Below, in pieces: positions 1 to 11,228 of a stretch of DNA of 64,000 nucleotides (positions are counted from its first letter, which is position 1; the number at the start of each line of letters is the position of its first letter). This stretch comes from Tachypleus tridentatus (taxonomy: Eukaryota; Arthropoda; Merostomata; Xiphosura; Limulidae): the NCBI RefSeq assembly GCF_004210375.1, contig NW_027467782.1:27383276-27447275 (forward strand). Reading direction: 5' to 3'. The position numbers and the translations under genes are program-made. Below the pieces are notes generated by a model. The model saw only the letters and a program-made list of their open reading frames with translations. It was not told the DNA's origin and did not search any database.

Positions 1-214
1 TGCGCTAGCCGTCCCTAATTTAGCAGTGTAAGACTAGAGGGAAGGCAGCTAGTCATCACCACCCACCGCCAACTTTTGGGCTACTCTTTTGCCAACGAAT
101 AGTGGGATTGACCGTCACATTATACCGCCCCCACGGCTAAAAGGGCAAGCATGTGAACACGCGATCCTCGGATTACGAGTCGCACGCCTTAACACGTTTG
201 GCCATGCCGAGCCC
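1..214 (-). repeat. SINE-A copy (tRNA-derived), cut by window start
   Basis: From the core GCTAGCCGTCCCTAATTTAG to the inverse tRNA-like head GGCATGGCC. In the forward sense the family reads tRNA head (B box GGTTCGAATCC), ACATGCTCGCCC, GGCGTTATAATGTGACGG, GATGACTAGCTGCCTTCC, then GCTTTGCGCGAAATTC and an A/C-rich tail. Confidence 0.93.
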
Positions 215-1450
215 AAAAACAAAGTGTGATTGGAGATGCGAACCCCTCAGCTTAGGAGTCGAATACCCAAACCATCTGGGTTAAAAAAGATGACTTCCCT
301 CTCGTTTATCACTTTACAGTTGGGGATTGTACGAGCAGATATCCCTGGAGTATCTTTGAAAGAAATGAAATGTAAGAACTAACCACAACAACAAACAACT
401 TAATATCTTGTGTTTTATAAAATTGAGTAGCAGTTTCAAAATTTCCTTTAATAAACAACTTGTTTTTTAATTTTTGTATTACCCTCGTTGAAGCGTGTTG
501 ATTTTGGTTTCATCATTGTTCAAAAGTTTTGCAGGGTTTTGTTTAATTTTCGTCAAATATTTTTTCCCATAATCTTTGTTAATGACTTTTTCTATCTTTT
601 GGGTTTTATTATCTTTGAATTTTTTGGAATTACCGTGTTTTAAATATAATTTGTCTCCGACCCGATGTTGGAAATACAAGACATGTTTTAATAACTGTAG
701 ATACTAGCTCTTCGTTACTTTAGGACTAGCCATTAAAAATGACATAAAATGTAGAAGTTCCATTATGTCTTTTTTCTATGACGAATTTTCTTTATAAACA
801 CATATATAATCAAATGAAAGTTGACTATATTTCCACTTATCCAATCAGTTACTATTTGTGGCTGGCATCTGGAATTATAAGGCGCCTCATCTGACGCTTT
901 ATGATAAGGACAAATACAATTAGTAGACAAATACAGTTAGATGACGTATAAAGTGGCTGAACCCTGATGTAATTATAAAGAGAGAGTGAGGAGGAAGGAA
1001 ATCAGCTCGGGGTTTGAAAGAACTATTTTATATCTTCACAAACACTTCTTTAGATAAACGTATCCTTATTCGTCTTGAATCACCAGTTGTTGAGGATCAT
1101 AATGTAATTGTACAACTTCTCTTTTGAGTGGTCATCCAATAATTGAATACTGATTTTCTAAATGAAATTGCTTTGCTCTGTATACTTTTGAAGATGTTTC
1201 GAATGTTACAAAGATCCTAGACTCGATCTCTATTATAACAATATAACTTTAATTCCTAAAACCAGACAGTTCTTGTGTAAAAAAAAAATAATCAAACTAG
1301 ACATTAAAGTTCTTTCTTGCACAGTAATTTATTTGTAAAATTAAAAAGATATATATAAGTTAAAATTTTGTAATAATTCTACACGATTTGGTGGAAACAA
1401 CTCCACAATTTTCCAGATGACGAAGTAAATATAAAGCTTCTCATCAACAT
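215..1450. other. Non-coding stretch, nothing assigned
   Basis: AT-rich sequence with no supportable exon, RNA gene or known repeat. The 66-codon minus-strand frame at 479-679 is Lys/Asn-rich and typical of chance. Confidence 0.5.
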
Positions 1451-1452
1451 GA

Positions 1453-1729
1453 GGCCCCAGCATGGCCAGGTGGTTAAGGCACTCCAGATGTAATCCGAGG
1501 GTTGCGGGTTCGAATCCCTGTCACACCAAACATGCTCGCCCTTTCAGCCGTGGGAGCGTTATAATGTGACGATCAATTCCATTATTCGTTGGTAAAAGAG
1601 TAGCCCAAAAGTTGGCAGTGGCTGGCGATGACTAGATCCTTCCCTCTAGTCTTACATTGCTAAATTAGGGACGGCTAGCGCAGATAGCTCTCGTGTAATT
1701 TTGCGTGAAATTCGAAAACAAACAAACAA
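1453..1729 (+). repeat. SINE-A copy, full length
   Basis: tRNA-like head GGCCCCAGCATGGCCAGGTG and B box GGTTCGAATCC at 1507. The complete body ends in a CAAACAAAC-type tail. Confidence 0.93.
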
Positions 1730-1790
1730 TCATCAACCGATGCATTTATGTAATTAACATATTTTTATAATGGTGCCATTCACAAAAACA

Positions 1791-1905
1791 AGCCTCCCAG
1801 TGGCTGAGCGGTATATCTGCAGACTTACAACGCTAAAGTCCGGGTTTCGATGCCCGTGGTGGGCAGAGCACATTGTGTAGCTTTGTGTTTAATTCAAAAC
1901 AACTT
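1791..1905 (+). repeat. SINE-B copy (second tRNA-derived family)
   Basis: AGCCTCCCAGTGGCTGAGCGG (A-box-like), GGGTTTCGATGCCCG (B-box-like), GGTGGGCAGAGCACA and TGTGTAGCTTTGTG, then an A-rich end. The family shares only the last ~30 bases in style with SINE-A. Confidence 0.85.
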
Positions 1906-2171
1906 CAACAACGATTTCAAAAAATTACTTCCATGAATCCATGGCCTAAATCTTTGTTTATATTAATTCTATTTTTAACAATTTCTAATGATTGTCATAT
2001 ATTTAGTTCAACTCTTTCGGTTACTTGTTTAAATACTTTTACAATATCTCAGTCAATAACATGTGTAGTGTACGAGTAATAGAAAAAGTTTGTTCCTGAA
2101 TCCAAGAGACTGTGGATTGTTGAACGAAATGTTTGTATAGTAATACAACGTAGAGAAGGTTATGTGTAAAA

Positions 2172-2740
2172 AGCGGTTGGTATGGGTAGAGAACAAGAGT
2201 TGGCGGTGGGTGGTGATGACTAGCTGTCTTCCCTCTAGTCTTACACTGCTAAATTAGGGACGGCTAGCGCAGATAGCCCTCGAATAGCCTTGCGAGGAAA
2301 TTCAAAAAACAAACAAACAAACAATGGATAGAGAAAACACTATGTAGAGGAGCGAACAACGTTTCGACCTTCTTCGGTCATCGTCAGGTTCACAAAGAAA
2401 TAAAGAGGTAACTGACCGATAGCTGACCACATGTTTGAAGGGGGGTTATGTAACTGAGTGTAGAAATGTACAGGGTTTGATTGTATTATATTATATTATT
2501 AATATAGCTATAAAGGTGTTCCTTTGTATTGGTTAATTTTGGGCTAGAGTTGTTGTATAAGTAAAGCTTCTTCAATTTTAAGTTTGTTTATTTATTTAGT
2601 ATTTGGATGTTTTTTATGGTTATGTTGTGTTTACTTGATTTGCAGTGTTCAAAATCTTTTTGAAAGTGACTTTTTGTGTTCTTTTTTAAACATATATTTT
2701 TCTCTACAAATGGGTTGTCTCGTCATCACGAATTGAAGTA
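2172..2740. repeat. Foldback repeat with hammerhead-like core, copy 1, split by a SINE
   Basis: The left part carries the inverse of the CTGACGA...GGTCGAAAC core (2355-2395). After GGTATGGGTAGAG it is interrupted by a SINE-A piece (2193-2323). The opposite-facing terminal block (TTCTCTACAAATGGG to CTCGTCATCAC) is at 2698-2730. Confidence 0.55.
2193..2323 (+). repeat. SINE-A copy, 3' part only
   Basis: Starts at CAAGAGTTGGCGGTGGGTGG and ends in a (CAAA)n-like tail. Inserted within foldback repeat copy 1. Confidence 0.9.
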
Positions 2741-2800
2741 GAGAAGGGTTGTTGCTGTTGCTTTGTTGGCAACTGTGAACCAAAGATATTTCGTTAGACC

Positions 2801-2924
2801 AGTCCCCCGCTAGTACAGCGGTATGTCTCCGGATTTACAACACTAAAATCAGGGGTTTGATTCCCCTCGGTGGGCTGAGCAGACAGCCTTTGTGGCTTTC
2901 CTAAAATAAAAACACACACACTTG
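2801..2924 (+). repeat. SINE-B copy
   Basis: CCCCGCTAGTACAGCGG, GGTTTGATTCCCCTCGG, GGGCTGAGCAGACAGCC and a (CA)n end. Confidence 0.85.
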
Positions 2925-2974
2925 TCAGACCAATTCTTCATATTCAACTTCAAGGACTCGATGTTTTGTTTTGA

Positions 2975-3155
2975 AACATTCAATACAACTTTCAAAATAT
3001 ATAAACGTTTGGGTTGAGAAAATTGTAAAGGACCGAACAACATTTCGGTCATCGTCAGGTTCACAAACCTACATAAAACTTTTTTCAACCCAAACCAGCC
3101 GTTTTTACATATATATATATTTCCCTACAACTGGGTTTTCTCGTCATCACTGATT
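2975..3155. repeat. Foldback repeat with hammerhead-like core, copy 2, shortened
   Basis: The arms TTTGGGTTGAGAAAATTGTA and the inverse (TTTTTTCAACCCAAAC) face each other around a shortened core CATTTCGGTCATCGTCAGG. It ends with TACAACTGGGTTTTCTCGTC. Confidence 0.6.
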
Positions 3156-4069
3156 ACAGCTTCCAAAATGCTATTTCAATGTTGATAAACATTTCCAAGA
3201 GTAAGACTATTTTTACTGAGGACAGTTATTTGTCAACCTTGAACTGCACTGTGTGAATGGTTTTCAACATCCTCATAACATCTATGATGCTTTGTGAGCC
3301 TATTAAAAAAATAATAAATGATCTTCAACTATATCTTACGACTTTCCTTATATTAGGTGTAACCACGATCTAAAACACAAAAAGTGCGTCTGGTAGGATG
3401 AATTTATTTTTGTTATTATTGTTTGTACATTGATCTCATTTGATTAGGATTTAATGTTTCTGGTTAACCCCCCTTTGTAACCGGTTTAACTGAAAAACCT
3501 TTGGGACTAAGCCCCTAAAGCTTGTATTGCTTGTAAAACTTACACCATTTAAAGTCTAGGAAAACCATGACTTCCACATAATTTCTGCCAGTTGGTATTG
3601 ACTTTAGTGTAACTTTCACCGGCCTTCTTGAAATCAATTATTTTAGAGGAGGTTATGATCTTCACACATGTTGGAGAAAAACTCATTTAAGAACACAGCT
3701 TTCTCTATAAAAGGTAAACACAAAACATTCATTGTTCTAACACCAAACATCGTTTAAATATAATGTTTGTGCTTATTGTTTGTCACCGTGATGAACAAAA
3801 CGATCTGATCGATCGATTTCCGATCTTAGGATCACTTTTCATTTATTTAACGATCACTCTTTGATAAACATGTTCTTCATGAATTATATCTTATCTGGAT
3901 AAAATATATCTTATTAATTTTTAATAACTTACAAAATGTCTTCTGTAAGATAAACCATTTACATTTAGGACTATGCTGTCCACCCGAATTACAAAAATCA
4001 AACACCCGACGAAGATCAACAGTATACATTATTGAAAGCACCAAAATATGTAGCTATGCTATTGATAGT

Positions 4070-4190
4070 CTTAGCTTGTTTAAAATTAAGCACTAAGCTA
4101 CATAATGGGCTATCTGTGCGCTGCCCACCGCGGACATCGAAACCTGGTTTCTGGCGTTGGGATTCCGAAGACATACCACAAGGAGCCAAA
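4070..4190 (-). repeat. SINE-B copy
   Basis: AAATTAAGCACTAAGCTAC, GGGCTATCTGTGCGCTGCCC and CATCGAAACCTGG, in inverse orientation. Confidence 0.85.
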
Positions 4191-4249
4191 TTTCTGAATA
4201 TAATGAAACCGTGTAAACGCTAAGCGCAGGATCAAACAAGTAGGATCAT

Positions 4250-4518
4250 TGTTTATTTGTTTTGAATTTCGCGCAAAGCTTCTCGAGGACTATCTGCGCT
4301 AGCCGTCCCTAATTTAGCAGTGTAAGGCTAGGGGAAAGCAGCTAGTCATCACCACTCACGGCTAACTCTTGAGCTACTTTTTTACCAACGAATAGTGGGA
4401 TTTATCGAAACATTAATACGCCCTCACGGCTTAAAGGGCGAGCATGTCTGGTGCGACCGGGATTCGAACTCGCGACCCTCAGATTACGAGTCGAATGCCT
4501 TAACAGACTTGGCCATGA
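4250..4518 (-). repeat. SINE-A copy, full length
   Basis: AATTTCGCGCAAAGC through to the inverse B box GGATTCGAACTC and head GGCCATG. An 80-codon plus-strand frame here is a by-product of the repeat. Confidence 0.93.
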
Positions 4519-5884
4519 GTAGGATCATGAAAACAGATCCGCTAATTATTTTAGAAATCTCTTGTAGATTTATTCGTCTATTTCGGATAATTTCTGTAAA
4601 CTGGGATGTGTATTCCCTCCTGGTGGGGAGTACGTGAGAGTGTTGAAAGTTTCTTGTTTCAGATGTTCTTTATGTAAATCAACAATATCTTGAAAATATA
4701 TTGTTTTACTTTGGTGTTTAACTGTTTTTATGACACCAAATAAGTATAAATTTGCTGGGGTGATTAATATGTGAATCCGATGATTCATGGTTCGCGTCCT
4801 ATTATTGTAGAAATGCGCTCTCGTGTCGTTGTACTACTGAAAATTTATAAATAAAAATGTCTTCCGTCTTATGATTTTATTTCTTTATGGGTTGTGTGAT
4901 TCTGACGAGAAGAGAACATATTCCAACATTATCGGACTATACTTTATGAATTATGGTGAGAAGAGGATATATTCCAACTTTATCTAACTATACTTTATGA
5001 ATTATGGTGTTTGTTTATTCTCACTAAAACTCCTCGATTTACGTTTCACGTTCTAATACGTGTTTTTACATCATCTGAGAAAGTACGAAAAATATACAGT
5101 TATTGGAAACGTTTATAAAGTTGTTAAAAGTAAGGAGAAACTCTGCAAATCAAATTACAAATAGTCTTTTATTAAATCGAGTTCACTGCGGGTTTTCATT
5201 CCTTTTTTTACTTCATCTACAACTACGAGAAATCAAAGTAGCAATAATAAAAATATAAAAAGGTCTGTGAAAAGAAGCGGACATGTTGTGTAACAAATTT
5301 TAGGCCTATTGGTATTTCTAATGTTTCGACAGCTTTGGACGTTTAAGCCGTAACCTTGGAAGTAATCACTGTATGAGAAAATCAACCAAACACAGCTGTT
5401 TATATTGTTGATTTATATATGTATATATTTATGTTTCATGGTAGTTTAAAACGGTAGAGAATGGTTCTAAAACTGGTTTGTATTACAATTTAACCTGTTG
5501 ACTGCCAAGTATTTCAGCTGCTACAATACAACTCTAATGCTTCTTTATTTTGTAACTTTATCGTGACGCCATTTTGGATCGAAAGTGAAACAGTTTGTAA
5601 GTAGGTCATGCCAATTTATGGTGCTGACATCGAGCGTTGAAGTTAGGTATTATTGAGAACGAATTAACTCGTCTGTGGCACTGTGTTGCCGATCGGCTTG
5701 GACGAGTTATCTCGTCTACGGCACTGAACAAGTTAATGAACTAAAACATGAATACAAATAAGTAACATTAAACAAAAATTATATGTTTAATTGGAATGAG
5801 TACTGTGAATTTTTAAAAGTCGGAAAGGGTTATTTACTGGACAAACAATATCTAAATGAAAGTTTTATATCTTGTTTAGTAGTA

Positions 5885-6160
5885 GTTAGCATGGCGAGAT
5901 GGTTGGGGCTCGCAACTCCTAATTTGAGGATAGCGGATTAAAATCTTAGTCACATTCAACAAATTTCCCTCTTTAGTCATGGAGAGTTATAATATTACTG
6001 CCAATCCCACCTTTAGTTGGTAAAAGTGTAACCCAAAAGTTAGCAGTGGGTGGTGAAGACTATCTTGCCTTCCTTCTAGTCTTATAATCCGAAATTAGAG
6101 ACGTCTAGTGCAAACAATGCTCGTGCAGCTTTGTACAAAAATTCCAAGAAATAAACACTT
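5885..6160 (+). repeat. SINE-A copy, diverged
   Basis: TTAGCATGGCGAGATGGTTG head and a mutated B box. The body GGTGGTGAAGACTA...CTTCCTTCTAGTC and tail CAGCTTTGTAC are an older copy. Confidence 0.85.
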
Positions 6161-6567
6161 AGCAGTAGTTAAAGTAATCAAAACTTAGATAAAGTGGCCT
6201 CAGTTAGTTTTATATTCCTTGTATTTACGTGACGAAAAGACTCAGCGACTGCTACGTTGGTTTTTTTTATTCTTCTAGGGCTTCGTTATTAATACCGTAT
6301 TTTATGATGACGTTTTCCAACATACAGTAAGTGACATCACACTATCTGACCATATATGACACTGAAATACTGAATATTGGTTTTGTTACTGAAAGGAAAA
6401 CCGTTTTTAACAGTACAACTTGTATAAAAACAAGTTTAAAAGAAGTGTTGATTAACGACTCTTTGTAATTGTTGTCATGTTGTGACAATAAATAAAAACG
6501 AGTAAACACTGATACTGTGTAAAAAGTTCAGCTGTACAAACACACACCTGAGAGACAAAACTAGAGG

Positions 6568-6850
6568 GGCCCGGCATACCCAAGTATGTTAAGGCGTTCG
6601 ACTCGTAATCCGAAAGTCGCGGGTTCGAATCCCGGTCGCACCAAACATGCTCGCCCTCCCAGCCGTGGGGGTGTATAAAGTGACGGTCAATCCCACTATT
6701 CGTTGGTAAAAGAGTAACCCAAGAGTTGGCGGTGGGTGGTGATGACTAGCTGCCTTCCCTCTAGTCTAACACTGCTAAATTAGGGACGGCTAGCACAGAT
6801 AGCTCTCGAGTAGCTTTGCGCGAAATAAAAAAACAAAACAAACAACAAAA
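6568..6850 (+). repeat. SINE-A copy, full length, well preserved
   Basis: GGCCCGGCATACCCAAG head, intact B box GGTTCGAATCCCGG, complete body and an A-rich tail. Confidence 0.94.
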
Positions 6851-7498
6851 GTAGAGAGCTCAGTGAAATTATGGTTTACTTTAATGTAAAAAAAACAACA
6901 CAAGAGTAACAAAACAAAAACAGACTTATTTTTTACTTCAATTTCACAGATAAAAGTTACAGAAGATTTCAAATTGTACTTTTAAAGTAAGTCAGATCCA
7001 CCACTTTATATATATTATACGTCATACGACTTCCTAGTTATTCACTAATCAGACAAACACGTTTCTTTGACAGTATTTTCTCCTTTTTAGTCAAGACGCC
7101 ACAACTTATTAACATTTCTGGTCATATTCCCTCTTGAACTACCAGTTACATTCATGACTCTTTTCTCAATTTGTTTGTGAAGTTATCTTCTTAACATAAA
7201 CTTTAAGTCACTTTTCATATCTTTATACCGATATCTCTATGTGCGAAACGACTGGTTCTTTAAACATTTCCTTAATATTCGAATTAATGGCTTAGCAAGA
7301 CAACTTTGAGAAAACTGTCGAAACCCTTCATGAATGGGGTTGGTATAGACAGCCCACCAGGACTCATGTTGGTTGACTCTTTCCTCTATCGTTAGAAACA
7401 CAGACCCACAATTACAGGTTAACAACAAAACCAATCAACTGTTCTTCAGTGTATTAATAACCCATTCATCAGCTGTTCTTTTTATGCAATACCATCAC

Positions 7499-7631
7499 GG
7501 CTTCCGCTAGAACAGCGGTAAGTCTACGGATTTACAACGCTCAAATCAGGGGTTCGATTCTCCTCGGTGGGCTCAACAGATAGCCCGATGTGGCTTTGCT
7601 AAAAGAAAACGCACACACACACACACACAAT
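7499..7631 (+). repeat. SINE-B copy with (CA)n tail
   Basis: GGCTTCCGCTAGAACAGCGG, GGGGTTCGATTCTCCTCGG and GGGCTCAACAGATAGCCC. Ends in about ten CA units. Confidence 0.87.
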
Positions 7632-8406
7632 ATCATCATACAGCTCCTAGATAAAACTTACAAACTGCTTTATATCAATCCCAGTCCTCGGTCTTTAGAG
7701 CAATTTTGCTGGTACCTGAGGAGAATCTATTATCTCAAACAAGGACGAAGTATCTACGTGTATTCTGCTTGTCAGTCGTTCTACCGGAAACTAACTAAAG
7801 ACACATTCCATTCACGTAGAATATCACATCCAAACAGTTTCATCTACAATTCAAACAGCTACCATGCAGTTTCAACAAGGGTGATATAAAGAAAAGCGAC
7901 TACTTTCAAACTAGAAAATACAAACTCACTCGTGAATGAAAGTTTATCGATAGCCATTTGTTCGATATTTTGACACGTAGGGTTAATCTGAACACACCTG
8001 TTTCCGACAGTCTATGTTTGTCCTTGAGTTTGGATTTTTAGCACTTCTTAGGAACCAGTAAAATCAAATAATATCATTGTTTTATTTGCTTTAATTTAAT
8101 TATTTGGGTAGAAATACGATGAGAAAACCAATAATAGTGTTATTTAATCAAAAGTTGAGCTCAAAATTTTGAATACGTATTAGAAAAAACAATATGTATT
8201 TTTGTTCGTTGTTGGTAAGCTGCACAATAACCCATTTGCGCCATTTTGTTCTCAAGTATCAAAACACTGTTTTAAATATTAGTAGCTTACGACTAAACCA
8301 CTGTGGTATGGAAGAAATGTATTTGTTTTAGATTCATTTAAAAAAGTTTACTTTCATGTGAACCTAACTGCCAACAAATGAAATATCACACAATCGTTCG
8401 TAGAGA

Positions 8407-8683
8407 GTCCCGACATAGACAAGTGTGTTAAGGCGTTCGGCTCGTAATCCGAGGGTCGCGGGTTCGAATTCCGATCACACCAAACATGCTCGCCCTTTCA
8501 GCCGTGGGGGCGTTATAATGTTACGGTCAATCCCACTATTCGTTGGTAAAAGAGTAGCCCAAGAGTTGGCAGTGGGTAGTGATGACTAGCTGCCTTCCCT
8601 CTAGTCTTACACTGCTAAATTAGGGACGGCTAGCGCAGATAGCTTTCGAGTAGCTTTGCGCGAAATTCAAAACAAACAAACAA
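8407..8683 (+). repeat. SINE-A copy, full length
   Basis: GTCCCGACATAGACAAGTG head, CTCGTAATCCGAGGGTCGCG anticodon-region block, full body and a CAAACAAAC tail. Confidence 0.94.
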
Positions 8684-9167
8684 AAGTTCACAGAGATTGT
8701 AGCCAAGTGTCGGTTTCAGATTGTGTTCTCCAGACAGTTCCGGTATCCGACTTCTGAATGTGGTCCTTCTTGTTAGCTTGGCTTAAACCTGAATTAGAAA
8801 CAAACAAAAACATTTTGTGTTCTTAATTTAAACTTAAATTATCATCTGATTTGTCTAATATACTGTTTGTTTTTCTTTGCTTTAATATAACAGCAAAATG
8901 GAAAATATTTGAAAGAGGTACATAAATAAATACAACAAATACGTTGTGAAAGTGAAGAGAGTGAGTATATGTTTACATGCCACTTCTCTCGTTTTGTGAA
9001 TAACTTAAAGAATGAACCGGACTGAGTGAAGACCGAAGACCTCCTCTTACGTCGTCCGACGTTTTAATGACAAAACACCGCTAAAGATTTTTCAAAATAA
9101 TGTCTCTCTGCTAGTATTTCACAGTGACAGATAGATCATTTTTTTTTTACTTTCACAACGAACGATG

Positions 9168-9440
9168 GAATATATATTTTACTTTAACATCAAAAAAATA
9201 TGCTACATCTTTTACTTTGAATGTGAAAGATAGACAATATATATTTTACTTTAACATCAAAAAATATGCTACATCTTTTACTTTGAATGTGAAAGATAGA
9301 CAATATATATTTTACTTTAACATCAAAAAATATGCTACATCTTTTACTTTGAATGTGAAAGATAGACAATATATATTTTACTTTAACATCAAAAAATATG
9401 CTACATCTTTTACTTTGAATGTGAAAGATAAACAATATAT
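9168..9440. repeat. 66-bp tandem repeat, about four copies
   Basis: Unit boundaries at GACAATATATATTTTACTTT recur at 9233, 9299, 9365 and 9431 (last as AACAAT). Because 66 is divisible by three, frames stay open on both strands. The resulting repetitive ORFs are not evidence of a gene. Confidence 0.95.
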
Positions 9441-9896
9441 ATTTTACGGCGACGAACGAACAACGGATTTTAGTGTTATAAGCCCATAGACTTTCTACTC
9501 TCCCACTGGCAAATTAGAATATGCTGATACTTCGATTACTTAGACTAGTGAAGAAACTAGTTAGAATATTAATTATTTTATATATCTTGCAGTACGTCTT
9601 ACTTGACGCAATCTACTATGAAACACCACTTTGAAATACATAATTTTAAAAGACAACTATTAACCGAACCAGCACAGATTTTAATATAAAAATAAAATAC
9701 GTAGTTTAAGTAGATGATCCGGTATAAGCCAGTGTATAAGACGATACTTTTTAGTCTTAAAACAATGTCTGATTTCACCTCTCGTCTTATAAGACCTATG
9801 AATACATAGGCTCGAAAGTAAAGGTGTAGTAAGAACTCTCCGGTCGGTAGCATATTTATCCAAAATTGTGTAGTTTATTTTACTTTGTTTTTAGTA

Positions 9897-9967
9897 GCTC
9901 CCCAGTGTGGTGGGCAAAGCACAGATAGCTCATTGTGTAGCTTTGTGCTTAATTCAAAACAACAACG
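9897..9967 (+). repeat. SINE-B copy, internally deleted
   Basis: GCTCCCCAGT joins directly to GTGGTGGGCAAAGCACAGAT, so the tRNA centre is lost. The end TGTGCTTAATTCAAAACAAC is intact. Confidence 0.82.
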
Positions 9968-10182
9968 TTTTTCAGTAAATGAGTCGATATCATGCCATAT
10001 AGTGTGTTATAATGACATATTTGTCTCGATTTTTACACCTAGAAGTTATTTCTCAAACGTGTTAATTACAATTAATCAAGTCATTTTGATCTGAAATGTT
10101 TTGATCGTATTTGTCATAGTAAAATATTGGTAATATTGTATGTAACACACGTTAGTTTTATTAACATGTTTTTATTGCTCTT

Positions 10183-10448
10183 TTTAATTTCGCGCAAAGC
10201 TACCCGAAGGATATCTGCGCTAGCCGGTTCCTAATTTAATAGTGTATGACTAGAGGGAAGGCACAGCTAGTCACCATCATCCACCACCAAAATTTAGGCT
10301 ACTTTTTTACCAACTAATATTGGGATTGACCGTCACATTATAACGTTAAAAGGCAGAAAGGGCGAGCATATTTGATCAGATGAAGATTCGAACTAGTGAC
10401 TCTCAGATTGCGAGTCGAGCGCCTTTATCACCTAGCCATGTTAGGCCC
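10183..10448 (-). repeat. SINE-A copy, full length, diverged
   Basis: TAATTTCGCGCAAAGCTACC to the head CTAGCCATGTTAGGCCC, with several substitutions. Confidence 0.9.
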
Positions 10449-10888
10449 AATATGGTTTTGTAGAACATCTTAAGGTTTGATATTTTGATTATATAAAACG
10501 ATTTAAAATGTAATGAAAACTTCGTAAAGTTGCTTGTTACATGTTTGTGATATAATGAAGGCCGGATTGAGCTGTGTGTAGCATTTGAATTGCATATACT
10601 ACACTTAACTAGCTCAAAACATCCAGGGTCGTTTTATATTTGGAATCATCTTGTACACCAAAAAATATGGTAGTAGTTACAAACTTAAACAACTATTCTG
10701 GCTAACTATACCGTTATCATTAATTGTTACAGACAAGAAACAATTAGAATATAATTTTAATCATTATACTTTATTTTCACATGTACTACCCTATAAAATA
10801 GTTTATTCTCAGTTTAGGTAATATATGTTAATTAATGAAAGTTAGAACACCACATTACATAATTATCAAACATATAATACATTGAAAA

Positions 10889-11066
10889 CGTGGGGGCGTT
10901 ATAATGTGACGGTCAATCCCACTATTCGTTGGTAGAGTAGCCCAAGAGTTGGTGGTGGGTGGTGCTGACTAGCCACCTTTCCTCTAGTCTTACACTGCTA
11001 AATTAAGGACGGCTAGCGCAGATAGCCCTCGTGTAGCTTTGCGCGAAATTCAAAAACCAAACAAAC
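10889..11066 (+). repeat. SINE-A copy, lacking the tRNA head
   Basis: Begins at CGTGGGGGCGTTATAATG and runs to the CAAACAAAC tail. 5' truncated. Confidence 0.92.
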
Positions 11067-11228
11067 TCAAACCAATAATATTTTATTGATCTAAACTTAT
11101 TAATTTCTACTAATTATGACATTTTCTGAATTATCTTCTCATTATCAATGTTAACATGAAATTATTTTACCATAAAACAAGGTTGACAACTTATATGGTG
11201 AATGTATTTTACATAATTTATAGTAGAT

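Larger units (their letters stand above)
3160..5884. other. Mostly unassigned sequence
   Basis: Apart from a SINE-B (4070) and a SINE-A (4250) it holds no supportable gene. A short direct repeat at 4900-5010 (GAGAAGA..ATATTCCAAC, ACTATACTTTATGAATTATG) occurs twice. Confidence 0.5.
6851..9167. other. Mostly unassigned sequence between SINE copies
   Basis: Outside SINE-B 7499 and SINE-A 8407 there is AT-rich sequence without recognisable exons. The 99-codon frame at 7590-7889 starts inside the SINE tail and has no family likeness. Confidence 0.45.

Noticed and set aside
1487-1530. tRNA-like heads of the SINE-A copies as tRNA genes
   Set aside because: A and B boxes are visible, but the cloverleaf arms are mismatched and each is followed by the SINE body and tail. 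They are retroposon parts, not tRNA genes.
4395-4637. 80-codon plus-strand frame
   Set aside because: It lies over an inverse SINE-A copy and contains the translated tRNA-like head (CDRDSNSRPSDYE), a common repeat artefact.
9124-9489. 121-codon repetitive plus-strand frame and an 81-codon minus-strand frame
   Set aside because: Both are produced by a 66-bp tandem repeat whose length is divisible by three. The peptide is Tyr/Phe/Lys-rich with no start context or homology.
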